A stretch of 19,718 nucleotides of DNA, taken from JBAZYV01 sp041658345. Lineage in GTDB: Bacteria; Patescibacteriota; Gracilibacteria; UBA1369; 2-02-FULL-48-14. Of the stretch, positions 13,395 through 19,718 are shown piece after piece (position 1 is the stretch's first letter; the number at the start of each line of letters is the position of its first letter). Below the pieces are notes generated by a model that was not told the origin of the DNA, did no database searches, and was given only the letters and a program-made list of their open reading frames with translations. Location: NCBI GenBank assembly GCA_041658345.1, contig JBBAAK010000013.1, forward strand, positions 1 through 19,718. Direction: 5' to 3'. Both the position numbers and the translations under genes were made by a program.

Positions 13395-16088
13395 TTAGGC
13401 AGTTTTTTCACTTGTAACCCCTTCTTCACTCTTTATGGCACGCTTCTTGATCCCTGTAGCAGGTTTAACTTGTGAATTGGTTTTTGCCTTAGGTTTTGAT
13501 CGTAGTGCATCATCCCTCCTCTTTAGCACAATCTCCTCCCCATCTTTTTCTATCAAAACCGTATCTCCTTCTGCAAATTCAGCATCAAGCAGGCCTTGCG
13601 CCAACTTATCTTCAATAAGTTCTTGCACCTTGCGCCTAACCGGCCTAGCTCCATAATCAGGATCGGTGCTGAGCGTAGCCAAACGTTCAAGTGCGGAATC
13701 TGTAATTTCCAAACTTAATTGTTTCTCAAGTAGACGTTTTTGCAGGTCGGAAATATGTATTTTTACTATTTCTTTAATCATTTCATGAGTAAGCGGTCTA
13801 AATACAATAATATTGTCCACGCGATTCAAAAACTCCGGTTTAAAATGGTCTTTCATATCTTTTAGAACATCCTCTTTCTTGTGTTCAAAACTTTGCATGG
13901 CCGCAGTTAATTCCTCGCCGGAAAGCTTGAAGCCAATAGGGGCAGCACCCTCGGTTAATTTACGAGCTCCAATATTTGAGGTCATTACGATTATTGTGTT
14001 TGTGAAATCAATTTTCCTTCCTTTCCCATCTGTTAAACAGCCATCTTCCAAGATTTGTAGCAAAATATTAAACACATCTTGGTGAGCTTTTTCTATCTCA
14101 TCAAAAAGTACCACACTGTATGGATGCCTACGAACACGCTCGGTAAGCTGTCCACCATCTTCATAACCCACATAACCGGCAGTTGTTCCAGTTAAGCGGG
14201 AGGTATTGTGACGCTCCATAAATTCACTCATATCTATTTTAATGAGCGCATCTTCATCGTTATAAATTTCACGAGCGATTGTTTTAACAAGCTCGGTTTT
14301 ACCAACTCCGGTAGGCCCAAGAAAAATAAAAGAAGCAATCGGACGTTTTGAACTGGAAATTCCGGTCCTTGAACGGCGAATCGCAGTAGCCACTTTGATT
14401 ATGGCTTCATCTTGTCCAACCACGCGAGCCTTCATTATGTTTTCAAGCTCTTTTAGTCTCTCCACATCTTCTTTAACAAGCTTGGTAACAGGCACTCCGG
14501 TCATTCTGGAAATAACGCGTGCCACATCTTCTCCATCTATACTTCCGCGCATTTCACGAGGGATTTTTACGTGTTTTTCCTCTTCGATTTTATCTGTAAG
14601 AATTAATTCTTGTTGGCGTAAATCCGCTGCCTTCTCGTAATCTTGCGTTGTTACGGCTTGCTCTTTTTCCTTCACGATTCTCTTAAGCTCCTTTTGGTAC
14701 TCTTTTGCACGGTCTGAATCCTGCTTTGTAGTCATGCCTTTTAGGGCCGCAGCTTCATCCATTACATCAATTGCTTTATCTGGCAAAAATCTATCGTTTA
14801 TATAGCGTTTTGATAGGGTAACAGCCACGGAAAGTGCGTCATCATGAATTATTAAATTGTGATGATTCTCAAAAGATTCTTTAAGCCCCTTTAAGATTTC
14901 CAAAGTTTCTTCTTCAGACGGCTCTTCAACCATAATAGATTGGAAACGTCTTTCAAGCGCGGCGTCCGTTTCTACATGTTTGCGATATTCACCGGTAGTT
15001 GTGGCCCCAATAACCTGCACGCGTCCGCGGGATAAGGCTGGTTTTAATATATTTGCCGCATCCAAACTTCCTTCTGCACTTCCGGCTCCAATTACAGTGT
15101 GAAGTTCATCGATAAAAAGTATTACATTCGGTTGATTTGATGCCTCTTCCAAAATCTGTTTTATGCGTTCTTCAAATTCACCACGATATTTGGTCCCGGC
15201 AACAACAGCAGCCATAGATAGGCTCAAAATGCGTTTCTCTAGCATTGTGTCCGGAACTTGTTCCAAAACAATCCTTTGGGCAAGCCCTTCTACAACAGCT
15301 GTTTTACCAACTCCGGGCTCTCCGATTATAACCGGATTATTCTTTGTTTTACGCAATAAAATGGCAATTGCACGTTCTATTTCTTTCTCGCGCCCAATAA
15401 CAGGGTCAAGTTTGCCGTCTCTGGCTTCTTGTACAAGATCGGTCGTAAAGTAATCAAGTGCCGGAGTTCCGGATTTATCACCTTTCTTTTTGGCCTCAAA
15501 ACCGCTCTCCTTTGGTTCTTGACCAGCCAAAACCCCCTGCAATCCATTCAAAAAGAATTCAAGCGGATTCATGTTGCTTGGTATAGGTCCACCGGGCACA
15601 ACATTAGGCCCGCTTTGCATTGGATTACTCTTCATGCGCTCAAAATTCTGTAGCAGTTCTTGGCGAACGTCATCAGGTGCAATCTTCATATTTTCCAAGA
15701 TCACGGTAGCTGCGGTATTTTCTTGGGTTACAAGAGCATAAAGAAGGTGTTCGGTCCCAACAAACGGATGAGAGAACTCATGAGCGGATTTAATTGCATC
15801 TTCTATGACTTTTTTTGCGAAACCACTAAGTCCGCCGGGATTTTTTGCACTTCTGGCGCTTACTTGGGTACGTCCAACAGTTTTAAGCACAAGGTTAACA
15901 TTTTCCAAAGTAACTCCAAAATTCTGCAAAATGGTAGTCCCAAGGGAACTCCTTTGGGAAAGAATACCTATTAAAAGATGCTCGGTTCCAACATAGCTGG
16001 TACCCGTTTTTTTGGCTACGTCTTGCGCAACAATAAGCGCTTGCTTAGCTTCCTTTGTAAATTTATTGAATTGATCTGAGTTGTTCAT
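13395..16088 (-). CDS. clpC: ATP-dependent Clp protease ATP-binding subunit ClpC
   Basis: ClpC is a hexameric AAA+ unfoldase that usually feeds substrates to ClpP. The 897-aa protein has two Clp_N repeats (about 8-70 and 85-150). AAA-1 carries Walker A GEPGVGKT (256-263) and Walker B ILFIDE (323-328). A UVR-type middle segment lies near 478-505, and AAA-2 has Walker A GPTGVGKT (591-598) and Walker B VVLFDE (659-664). IGF at 718-720 fits the [LIV]-G-[FL] loop that docks on ClpP. It is longer than typical ClpC (about 810 aa) because of a Pro/Gly-rich linker (150-215) and a Lys-rich tail (last about 40 residues). No clpP, ctsR or mcsAB lies nearby. No CtsR or CIRCE operator was seen. Confidence 0.97.
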   Translation of the reverse strand: MNNSDQFNKFTKEAKQALIVAQDVAKKTGTSYVGTEHLLIGILSQRSSLGTTILQNFGVTLENVNLVLKTVGRTQVSARSAKNPGGLSGFAKKVIEDAIKSAHEFSHPFVGTEHLLYALVTQENTAATVILENMKIAPDDVRQELLQNFERMKSNPMQSGPNVVPGGPIPSNMNPLEFFLNGLQGVLAGQEPKESGFEAKKKGDKSGTPALDYFTTDLVQEARDGKLDPVIGREKEIERAIAILLRKTKNNPVIIGEPGVGKTAVVEGLAQRIVLEQVPDTMLEKRILSLSMAAVVAGTKYRGEFEERIKQILEEASNQPNVILFIDELHTVIGAGSAEGSLDAANILKPALSRGRVQVIGATTTGEYRKHVETDAALERRFQSIMVEEPSEEETLEILKGLKESFENHHNLIIHDDALSVAVTLSKRYINDRFLPDKAIDVMDEAAALKGMTTKQDSDRAKEYQKELKRIVKEKEQAVTTQDYEKAADLRQQELILTDKIEEEKHVKIPREMRGSIDGEDVARVISRMTGVPVTKLVKEDVERLKELENIMKARVVGQDEAIIKVATAIRRSRTGISSSKRPIASFIFLGPTGVGKTELVKTIAREIYNDEDALIKIDMSEFMERHNTSRLTGTTAGYVGYEDGGQLTERVRRHPYSVVLFDEIEKAHQDVFNILLQILEDGCLTDGKGRKIDFTNTIIVMTSNIGARKLTEGAAPIGFKLSGEELTAAMQSFEHKKEDVLKDMKDHFKPEFLNRVDNIIVFRPLTHEMIKEIVKIHISDLQKRLLEKQLSLEITDSALERLATLSTDPDYGARPVRRKVQELIEDKLAQGLLDAEFAEGDTVLIEKDGEEIVLKRRDDALRSKPKAKTNSQVKPATGIKKRAIKSEEGVTSEKTA

Positions 16089-16117
16089 ATGTTTTTAAGA
16101 AGTTTTATTATCAAGAA

Positions 16118-16126
16118 ATCATACCA
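16118..16126 (-). promoter_or_regulatory. Extended -10 promoter of clpC
   Basis: On the minus strand TGGTATGAT gives an extended -10 (TATGAT at 16118-16123), 29 bp before the ATG. The -35 region is weak, as is common for extended -10 promoters. This separates clpC from the upstream ruvB-lipoprotein pair. Confidence 0.5.
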
Positions 16127-16187
16127 GATTTTACAGGGGTTTTCATCTATTCGGCTTTGCCTAAATCAAGAAAAAGAGTCTAATATA

Positions 16188-17432
16188 CTATTCCTCTATA
16201 ATCTTAATTGACTCAGACATTTTTTGCATGGCGGTTTCGTACTCCGGCGTACCGGTTAATGTATAGTAGCGAGAATCCACATTAACGGTTATAGAAACAC
16301 TGGTACTTGTACGCACTGTGCCAGCAGTTCCGCTAGAACTCCAGCGGAGTTTAACAAGGGGGGTCGTTGTATCCTCGACTTCTTCATTAGCAAATATATA
16401 TTGGCCACTAGTTCCACTGTAATACCAAGGGGAGGGGTAGGAGATTGAGAATCCAAAATTGCTGTCAAAACTTCCATATTTTGTAAACTCTACTTGGTCT
16501 GCATCAGGAGTGACCGTATCGACTTCCTCCACAGGCTCAACAGGTTCAACTACATCTGTAGTGTCCGTAGTATCTGTCACAGTCCCCTCCGTAGGCAAAA
16601 ATCTAAAGCTCGCCACAAGATTGGAGAATATATTTGTGTAATCAAGCAAAAGCTCATCCTTTAGAGAACTATGATGGAAACTTATTTCATATAGATCGCT
16701 TCCTCGTGGAACAAAGTAATATAGGTCGGAAAGCTCTGTTTTATATTTAACCGCGAGTTGTTGATCAACTCCCACATAGTTAGTTTCACTCTTATAAATA
16801 GAAAGATCCGGATACTCCTGCTCGGTGTAAGCTTGGATTTCTTCGATTCTTACGGATTCTTCATCTGTAGAAGTCTTTGTAAGCCCGGCAGGTAACTTAA
16901 CAACCCAAATTGTATCTAAATCGGCAAGCACGGCAATTTCACTCTCAGCCTCTTCTTCGGCAACAATCGCTGGCGCAGTTAAAGTCAACGAATCCAATGT
17001 TTCAGTTACAGCCCAATCACTCAAATAAGTAAAAGACACTCCAAGTGCCGTATTTTTGTAATCGAGGGCAGTAACTTCCTCTTTAAGATCCTCGGCTTTG
17101 GCCTCTGTAATGCGTTTAACGTTAAAAAGTGGTTTGTCCAGAGTCTCATAAGTGCTCACTGTGCCATAAGCCTCAACTCGGGTTCCAAGATAATCTTTAT
17201 CGTCCAAATTATATCTATCCGAATATGCATATAAAATATCCCCATCGTCAGTTTCAAATAGGTGAGTGACTGTGGAATTTACTTTTATATTTCCAAGAGA
17301 GGTAAATATACCGTTATAAGTTTCTTGGTTAACTGTGGATGGGTCGCTAAGTTCGTCGGAAGAACCGCAAGAACTGAATAAAACTGCGAGGCTTATAAAA
17401 GCCACGGGCAGGATTTTTTTAAGGTTTGTCAT
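16188..17432 (-). CDS. Predicted lipoprotein with duplicated PsbP-like modules
   Basis: The 414-aa protein starts with a basic N-terminus and hydrophobic core ending in FSSC, placing the lipidated Cys at residue 22. The -3 Phe is not ideal, but SSC followed by a Ser/Asp-rich linker fits a lipoprotein. Residues about 45-108 have an OB-fold-like pattern (LGTRVEAYGTV...FNVKRI). Two segments then resemble PsbP/Mog1-type repeats: around 127-140 (LGVSFTYLSDW) and 324-336 (FGFSISYPSPW). They are split by an acidic Thr/Asp/Glu/Pro linker (about 282-312). The ATG overlaps the ruvB stop as ATGA, so it is translationally coupled to ruvB although the functions look unrelated. Role unknown; likely outside the cytoplasmic membrane. 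Confidence 0.85.
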   Translation of the reverse strand: MTNLKKILPVAFISLAVLFSSCGSSDELSDPSTVNQETYNGIFTSLGNIKVNSTVTHLFETDDGDILYAYSDRYNLDDKDYLGTRVEAYGTVSTYETLDKPLFNVKRITEAKAEDLKEEVTALDYKNTALGVSFTYLSDWAVTETLDSLTLTAPAIVAEEEAESEIAVLADLDTIWVVKLPAGLTKTSTDEESVRIEEIQAYTEQEYPDLSIYKSETNYVGVDQQLAVKYKTELSDLYYFVPRGSDLYEISFHHSSLKDELLLDYTNIFSNLVASFRFLPTEGTVTDTTDTTDVVEPVEPVEEVDTVTPDADQVEFTKYGSFDSNFGFSISYPSPWYYSGTSGQYIFANEEVEDTTTPLVKLRWSSSGTAGTVRTSTSVSITVNVDSRYYTLTGTPEYETAMQKMSESIKIIEE

Positions 17433-18463
17433 AGTTTGGCGTTAGATTTTTTTAAACCTAAGTGATGATACGCTTTAGAAGTTAAAAGTCTACCCCTGGG
17501 TGTGCGTTGTAAAAACCCAAGTTGCATTAAAAATGGTTCATAAATATCTAGGACAGTCTCTTCCTCTTCATTGCTGGACGCAGAAAGTGTGGAAAGCCCA
17601 ACTGGCCCTCCATCAAACTTATTGGCTATGGTTAAAAGTAGTTTACGATCCGTAGCATCAAGCCCAAGCTCATCTATGCCAAGAAGTTCAAGAGTTTTTT
17701 CTACGATTTCCTCATCGATCACATTTTTATTGCTTATGTTCGCGTAGTCGCGTGCCCTGCGGAGTAAACGGTTTGCAACACGTGGAGTTCCACGCGCACT
17801 TTGAGCCAATCGATTTGCCCCGATTCCATTGATTTCTATATTTAAAATATCTGAACTGCGTTTTAAAATTTCTATGATGTCATTTTGATTATAAAACTCC
17901 AGCTTTAGAACGTTCCCAAATCTGTCTCTTAGTGGGGAAGAGATGGAGGAAAGTTTTGTTGTAGCCCCTATTAAGCTAAATTTTGGCAGACTTATTCTCA
18001 TGCTACGGGCGGAAGGCCCTTTGCCCACCACCAAATCCAAACAAAAATCCTCCATGGCGCTATATAAAATTTCTTCCACAATCGGGCGAAGCCTATGGAT
18101 CTCGTCTATAAAAAGAATATCGTTTTCTTGAAGATTTGTGAGTATGGAAGCCAAATCTCCCGGGCGTTCTATTGCAGGCCCCGAGCTTGTGCGGATTTGC
18201 ACACCCATTTCACGGGCCAAAATAAAGGCGAGAGTTGTTTTTCCGAGCCCCGGGCAACCATGTAGCAAAACATGTTCCATCGCTTCACCGCGTTTTTTTG
18301 CAGCCGGCAAAAAAACGCTTAAATTCTTCTTAATTTCTTCTTGTCCAATGTATTCCAAAAGAGTTTTTGGGCGTAGAACATTTTCATTTTGACTTTCATC
18401 AGCCATTTGGTGGGCCTGAACTGTTCTCACCACATTTTCCTCGACTGAGGAGTGATCTATCAT
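17429..18463 (-). CDS. ruvB: Holliday junction branch migration helicase RuvB
   Basis: RuvB is the AAA+ motor that, with RuvA, drives branch migration at Holliday junctions. The 344-aa length is typical. RPKTLLEYIGQ at 31-41 matches the conserved N-terminus. Walker A is GCPGLGKT (69-76), with Cys where GPPGLGKT is usual; Walker B is ILFIDEIHR (116-124). The sensor and arginine-finger region GATTKLSSISSPLRDRFG and the C-terminal winged helix GFLQRTPRGRLLT are clear. The ATG at 18463 gives about 30 residues before the core, slightly longer than usual; an ATG at residue 20 is an alternative. No ruvA or ruvC is in the window. It is followed by a coupled lipoprotein gene and is divergent from a CPBP protease gene. 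Confidence 0.97.
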   Translation of the reverse strand: MIDHSSVEENVVRTVQAHQMADESQNENVLRPKTLLEYIGQEEIKKNLSVFLPAAKKRGEAMEHVLLHGCPGLGKTTLAFILAREMGVQIRTSSGPAIERPGDLASILTNLQENDILFIDEIHRLRPIVEEILYSAMEDFCLDLVVGKGPSARSMRISLPKFSLIGATTKLSSISSPLRDRFGNVLKLEFYNQNDIIEILKRSSDILNIEINGIGANRLAQSARGTPRVANRLLRRARDYANISNKNVIDEEIVEKTLELLGIDELGLDATDRKLLLTIANKFDGGPVGLSTLSASSNEEEETVLDIYEPFLMQLGFLQRTPRGRLLTSKAYHHLGLKKSNAKL

Positions 18464-18483
18464 ATTTAAATTGGCAAACGCCC

Positions 18484-18512
18484 TTTCAATCTAACAAAAG
18501 TTTTTATATAAT
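18484..18512 (+). promoter_or_regulatory. Promoter of the CPBP-family gene
   Basis: TTTCAA (18484-18489), 17 bp, then TATAAT (18507-18512). Predicted start is near 18519, only about 5 nt before the ATG at 18524, so the message would be nearly leaderless. Confidence 0.6.
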
Positions 18513-18523
18513 GCGAGCCGTTT

Positions 18524-19279
18524 ATGACACGCTTCACTCTTCGCGATTTTTTAAAAGTACTTGCCCTAGGGATTTTGCTTTACGCACTATTTTCCGGCAT
18601 TTTTTTATTTTTCCCGGGCGCAGGGAGAGCAATCGGAGGGATGCACCCAACTGCTCAGTTTGTAATTGAATATTTAATACAGTCTCTGATCTTATTTTTT
18701 CCTCTTTGGATTTTTGTTGTTTTAAAATATAGCGCCACCACGGCAGATTTTGGACTCCAAAAAGTCTCAATCTTAAAACTCATCAAAACCGTGTCGTTGG
18801 CATATTTGTTCTACATTGTTGTGTCGCTAATTATCTCCGAAATCTTACTTTCAAATAGTTTGAGTTTGCCGGGTTACGGTGAGCAAGAATCCTATATGCC
18901 GATTTTTGGTTACGACACACTTGGCATAACAGTTGGTATGATTTTTGTTGTAATTATCGCCCCATTTTTGGAAGAATTATTTTTTAGAGGATTTGTTTAT
19001 CGAGTTTTCACAAAAACTTGGCCGGTATGGATGGCTAGCATCTTAACTGCATTTTTATTCGCAAGCATACATTTCCAGTTTCAAACCTTCTTGCCACTCT
19101 TCTTTTTAGGGCTATTACTCAACTACGTTTATCAAAAAACCGGCTCTATTTGGACCGCCATAGCATTTCACAGTTTCAATAATGCTCTTGCTTTTAGCCT
19201 AGACCTTTACTTATATTTCCATCCGGAACTTCTACAGAATCTTGAGTCGCTTGCCGGCTTAACAAGATTGATCAGTTAA
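18524..19279 (+). CDS. CPBP-family intramembrane metalloprotease
   Basis: The family (CAAX prenyl protease 2/Abi/bacteriocin-processing) comprises multi-pass membrane metalloproteases with glutamate and histidine active-site residues. This 251-aa protein shows all the motifs: EELFFRGFVYR with Glu150-Glu151 and Arg155, FASIH with His183, and HSFNN with His216 and Asn220. About seven hydrophobic segments surround them, beginning with residues 9-30. The substrate cannot be predicted; relatives range from CAAX processing to bacteriocin self-immunity. It is transcribed divergently from ruvB, and the tRNA gene starts 3 bp after its stop, so they may share a transcript. Confidence 0.92.
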   Translation: MTRFTLRDFLKVLALGILLYALFSGIFLFFPGAGRAIGGMHPTAQFVIEYLIQSLILFFPLWIFVVLKYSATTADFGLQKVSILKLIKTVSLAYLFYIVVSLIISEILLSNSLSLPGYGEQESYMPIFGYDTLGITVGMIFVVIIAPFLEELFFRGFVYRVFTKTWPVWMASILTAFLFASIHFQFQTFLPLFFLGLLLNYVYQKTGSIWTAIAFHSFNNALAFSLDLYLYFHPELLQNLESLAGLTRLIS

Positions 19280-19282
19280 TAC

Positions 19283-19358
19283 GCCCCGATAGCTCAGTGG
19301 ATAGAGCAGCAGCCTTCTAAGTTGTTGGTCGCAGGTTCGATTCCTGCTCGGGGTACCA
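19283..19358 (+). tRNA. tRNA-Arg (anticodon TCT)
   Basis: A full 76-nt cloverleaf with CCA encoded. The acceptor GCCCCGA pairs with TCGGGGT (G-U at position 1-72). The D arm is GCTC/GAGC, the anticodon stem GCAGC/GTTGT has two wobble pairs, and the 7-nt loop CTTCTAA places TCT at 34-36 after T33. The T arm is GCAGG/CCTGC. It decodes AGA and probably AGG. Confidence 0.96.
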
Positions 19359-19396
19359 CTCGCAACGGAATAAAATTCCTGTTGCGAGGCTCTTTT
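19359..19396 (+). terminator. Terminator of tRNA-Arg
   Basis: CTCGCAACGGAA (19359-19370) pairs with TTCC-T-GTTGCGAG (19376-19388), a 12-bp stem with one bulged T and a 5-nt loop. It is followed by GCTCTTTT and begins immediately after the CCA. Confidence 0.88.
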
Positions 19397-19439
19397 AATT
19401 GTCTCATGAGCCGGTTTCAGGTAGTCTCCTTCCGTAACC

Positions 19440-19445
19440 TATAAT
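19440..19445 (+). promoter_or_regulatory. -10 element of the right-edge lipoprotein gene
   Basis: A consensus TATAAT ends 9 bp before the ATG at 19455. The predicted start is near 19452, again nearly leaderless. The -35 is weak (TTCAGG at 19416-19421 with an 18-bp spacer). Confidence 0.55.
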
Positions 19446-19454
19446 CAACCTATT

Positions 19455-19718
19455 ATGAAGAAATTAAGTCTTATTTTGTTGGCAATCACAACTTTAGTTT
19501 TTGCAGGTTGTAAGACAGCTCAAGTGGCTGAACAAGTGAATATTGTTGGTGATGTAAATGTTTATGAGGACGAGTATCTAAGTTTTCAGTATCCAGAGGG
19601 CATGACTATTCTAAGGGAACAAACTGGCGAAGGCAGGTGGATGGTTGCGCTTGATTGGATTAGCAAAGTAGAAGGTAAAGACTATTTGGAGACAATCGCC
19701 ATGTCTAATCCAGAGTTA
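19455..19718 (+). CDS. Predicted lipoprotein (partial, C-terminus off the right edge)
   Basis: ATG at 19455 opens 88 codons that run exactly to the window end. A Lys-Lys start, hydrophobic core and FAGC lipobox put the lipidated Cys at residue 19. After the linker, EDEYLSFQYPEGMTILRE resembles the beginning of a PsbP-like domain, as in the lipoprotein at 16188-17432, though I see no long sequence identity. The rest is cut off, so the class is tentative. Its own -10 lies just upstream and there is no Shine-Dalgarno. Confidence 0.8.
   Translation, partial: MKKLSLILLAITTLVFAGCKTAQVAEQVNIVGDVNVYEDEYLSFQYPEGMTILREQTGEGRWMVALDWISKVEGKDYLETIAMSNPEL

Noticed and set aside
16140..16187. Terminator after the 16188-17432 lipoprotein
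   Set aside because: Only a 3-bp GGC/GCC hairpin without a T run is present, too weak to call.
19283..19396. tRNA-Arg as an integration (att) site
   Set aside because: The 3' end is intact with CCA, is followed by a normal terminator, and no integrase gene or repeated tRNA fragment is seen in the window.
1..19718. CRISPR arrays or insertion sequences
   Set aside because: No regularly spaced repeats, no transposase frames and no terminal inverted repeats were seen.

Overview
This window looks like ordinary bacterial chromosome, not a mobile element. It is AT-rich and tightly packed, with short intergenic gaps and several 4-base start/stop overlaps. It carries core genes: trigger factor, ribosomal proteins L19 and S1, IF2, RuvB, ClpC, RNase HII and tRNA-Arg(UCU). 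TGA is used as a stop codon (csaB-like gene, rfbB, rfbA, ruvB, the small membrane protein), so this is not a UGA=Gly lineage such as Gracilibacteria or SR1. The gene neighbourhoods, the four-domain S1, the short RmlA, the PsbP-like lipoproteins and the near absence of Shine-Dalgarno sequences suggest a Candidate Phyla Radiation (Patescibacteria) genome, perhaps Peregrinibacteria. That placement is inference with low to moderate confidence.

Layout. 1-1529 (minus) is the N-terminal 509 codons of an unrecognised protein with two membrane segments that runs off the left edge. It is divergent from tig (1645-2928, plus), and the two predicted promoters share one palindromic TTGCAA hexamer. Next on the plus strand come a winged-helix regulator with a degenerate nucleotidyltransferase-like domain (3050-3610), rplS with an acidic tail (3648-4130), rnhB (4198-4791) and a polysaccharide pyruvyl transferase (4767-5765). 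The last of these converges on, and overlaps by 44 bp, the end of a minus-strand run: rmuC, infB, rfbB, rfbA, PfkB-family kinase (11536 down to 5722).

The 11537-11771 gap is the most interesting part. A consensus sigma-70-type promoter (TTGACA-N17-TATAAT, plus strand) faces a bidirectional terminator about 190 bp away. Between them lies a non-coding segment that folds into a long rod-like hairpin. It is probably a free-standing structured RNA of about 185 nt, 6S-like in size and shape but not assignable from sequence alone.

The right half is mostly minus strand: rpsA (11772-12965, with an inverted repeat over its -35), a 95-aa membrane protein behind clpC (13100-13387), clpC (13395-16088), and a lipoprotein translationally coupled to ruvB (16188-18463). 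Divergent on the plus strand are a CPBP-family intramembrane protease (18524-19279), tRNA-Arg (19283-19358) with its own terminator, and the start of a second lipoprotein cut by the right edge (19455-19718).

Functionally the window joins translation and protein quality control (S1, L19, IF2, trigger factor, ClpC), DNA repair (RuvB, RmuC, RNase HII) and cell-surface sugar chemistry (RmlA, RmlB, CsaB-like). No gene-free stretch exceeds 300 bases. The longest gap is the 235-bp candidate RNA locus.
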